Shown one piece after another: positions 63,471-64,000 of a stretch of 64,000 bases of DNA. The position numbers and the translations under genes are program-made. The stretch comes from a bacterium. GTDB taxonomy: Bacteria; Hydrothermota; Tepidihabitantia; SM23-42; JAOAFX01. The stretch covers positions 1 to 64,000 of the forward strand of contig DASVHD010000010.1 in assembly GCA_036382775.1 (NCBI GenBank), read 5' to 3'. Within the stretch, counting starts at the first letter, position 1; the number at the start of each line of letters is the position of its first letter. The notes beneath the pieces are model-generated. The model was not told where the DNA came from. It saw nothing but the letters and a program-made list of their open reading frames with translations, and did no database searches.

Positions 63471-64000
63471 GTGAACATGCGGATGACATTCATATCGTGG
63501 ATGACGATGACCGTTATGCTAATCATGGCCAACTGTTCCTCTGACCAGCTCGTTACCGAGATCGTCGACGGCGATACGTTCCGCCTGGGATCCGGCGAGA
63601 GCATTCGGCTCTTGGGCATAAACGCGCCGGAAATGAGCGACCCGGGCGGCGATATTGCGAAAGACTTTCTCACGATCATGCTCCATGATAAGAGTGTACG
63701 GCTGGTCCGCGATATCAGCGACAAAGATGATTATAAAAGGCTGCTCCGGCATGTTTACATCAACCGCACGAACATCAATGCCGAAATGATCAGGCTGGGA
63801 TATGCCGAAGCCAGGTTCTACCCGCCCGATACCATCCATGCAGTCGAATTCAAGGAATTGGAAAAGATCGCCATCCGCAACCGCCGCGGCCTGTGGATAT
63901 TCCCGGTGTTCCAGCTGCCCGATACGAGCGGGATCGCCGTGAAAACCGAACCTGGTTTCGATCAGGCTGATGTTATTTCACACACCCAGGCATCGCGCTA
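63471..64000 (+). CDS. Thermonuclease (SNase)-like exported protein, truncated by window end
   Basis: About 176 residues are visible, open at the right edge. GTG 63471, ATG 63477 or ATG 63483 could be the start; the first is at the predicted transcript start. An N-terminal hydrophobic segment (WMTMTVMLIMANCSS) is a signal peptide, with a cysteine at a lipoprotein-like position though the -1 Asn is unusual. The SNase fold follows: TEIVDGDTFRL (metal Asp), SIRLLGINAPE (Arg and Glu of the active site), DKDDYKRLLRHVYI (second Arg), AEMIRLGYAEARFYPP and RRGLWIFPVF. Expected to cut DNA or RNA outside the cytoplasm. Confidence 0.85.
   Translation, partial: MNMRMTFISWMTMTVMLIMANCSSDQLVTEIVDGDTFRLGSGESIRLLGINAPEMSDPGGDIAKDFLTIMLHDKSVRLVRDISDKDDYKRLLRHVYINRTNINAEMIRLGYAEARFYPPDTIHAVEFKELEKIAIRNRRGLWIFPVFQLPDTSGIAVKTEPGFDQADVISHTQASR

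Overview
The window looks like a chromosomal contig from an uncultured Gram-negative bacterium of the FCB group or the neighbouring candidate phylum WOR-3 (Stahlbacteria-like). This rests on inference: seven large exported proteins carry a C-terminal type IX/FlgD-like sorting domain, there are two GWxTD-domain proteins and an outer-membrane barrel, and one protein is a bacterial tricorn protease. No rRNA, tRNA, CRISPR array or complete insertion sequence was recognised. Most genes have moderate-to-high GC. The stretch at about 56.5-62.9 kb is clearly more AT-rich.

Layout. (1) 1-0.15 kb: tail of a membrane protein, then two intergenic repeats. (2) 0.4-7.2 kb, minus strand: one tightly coupled operon, hsp20 - lon - GWxTD - GWxTD - NYN nuclease-like - PHP phosphatase-like. 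(3) 7.3-26.2 kb, plus strand: an island of five giant exported proteins (S8 subtilase, a domain-rich adhesin-like protein, an FG-GAP propeller protein, an M6 metalloprotease and a C25 gingipain-like protease), all ending in sorting domains. Three of them share an internal Rossmann-like domain. (4) 26.3-30 kb: fabG-acpP-fabF-coaE-zinc ribbon. (5) 30-35 kb, minus strand: a metallopeptidase/propeller/barrel fusion, a lipoprotein solute-binding protein and a DUF1648 membrane protein. (6) 35-41.7 kb: hutU, then M23 peptidase-nadA, then rho-rpmE-prfB; prfB has the programmed +1 frameshift. (7) 41.8-48.6 kb: a YncE-like propeller with sorting tail, tricorn protease and hicBA. (8) 48.8-54.4 kb: phosphohexomutase, folK-dNK-panB-queF, TPR-dksA-like and lspA. 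(9) 54.4-62.5 kb, minus strand: lytic transglycosylase, an AT-rich second C25 protease and a small barrel protein. (10) 62.9-64 kb: ndk and a truncated thermonuclease-like gene.

Two themes cut across the annotation. First, promoters are very regular (TTGACA, 16-17 nt, TATAAT-like). At ten of them the -10 box lies only 5-8 nt from the start codon, so the mRNAs should be leaderless or nearly so. Several genes must be re-started to fit this (hsp20, ndk, slt). The exported-protein genes instead have long leaders with strong AAGGAGG sites, and two protease leaders share an extended anti-16S motif and hairpins. Second, a GC-rich palindromic repeat built around CCCCCTCGAGGGGG recurs between genes and has also inserted in frame in the sorting domain of the YncE-like protein.

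Functionally the window combines housekeeping (fatty acid synthesis, CoA/folate/pantothenate/NAD/queuosine steps, termination and release factors, envelope maturation) with a large investment in extracellular or surface proteolysis. No type IX secretion machinery gene is present here.
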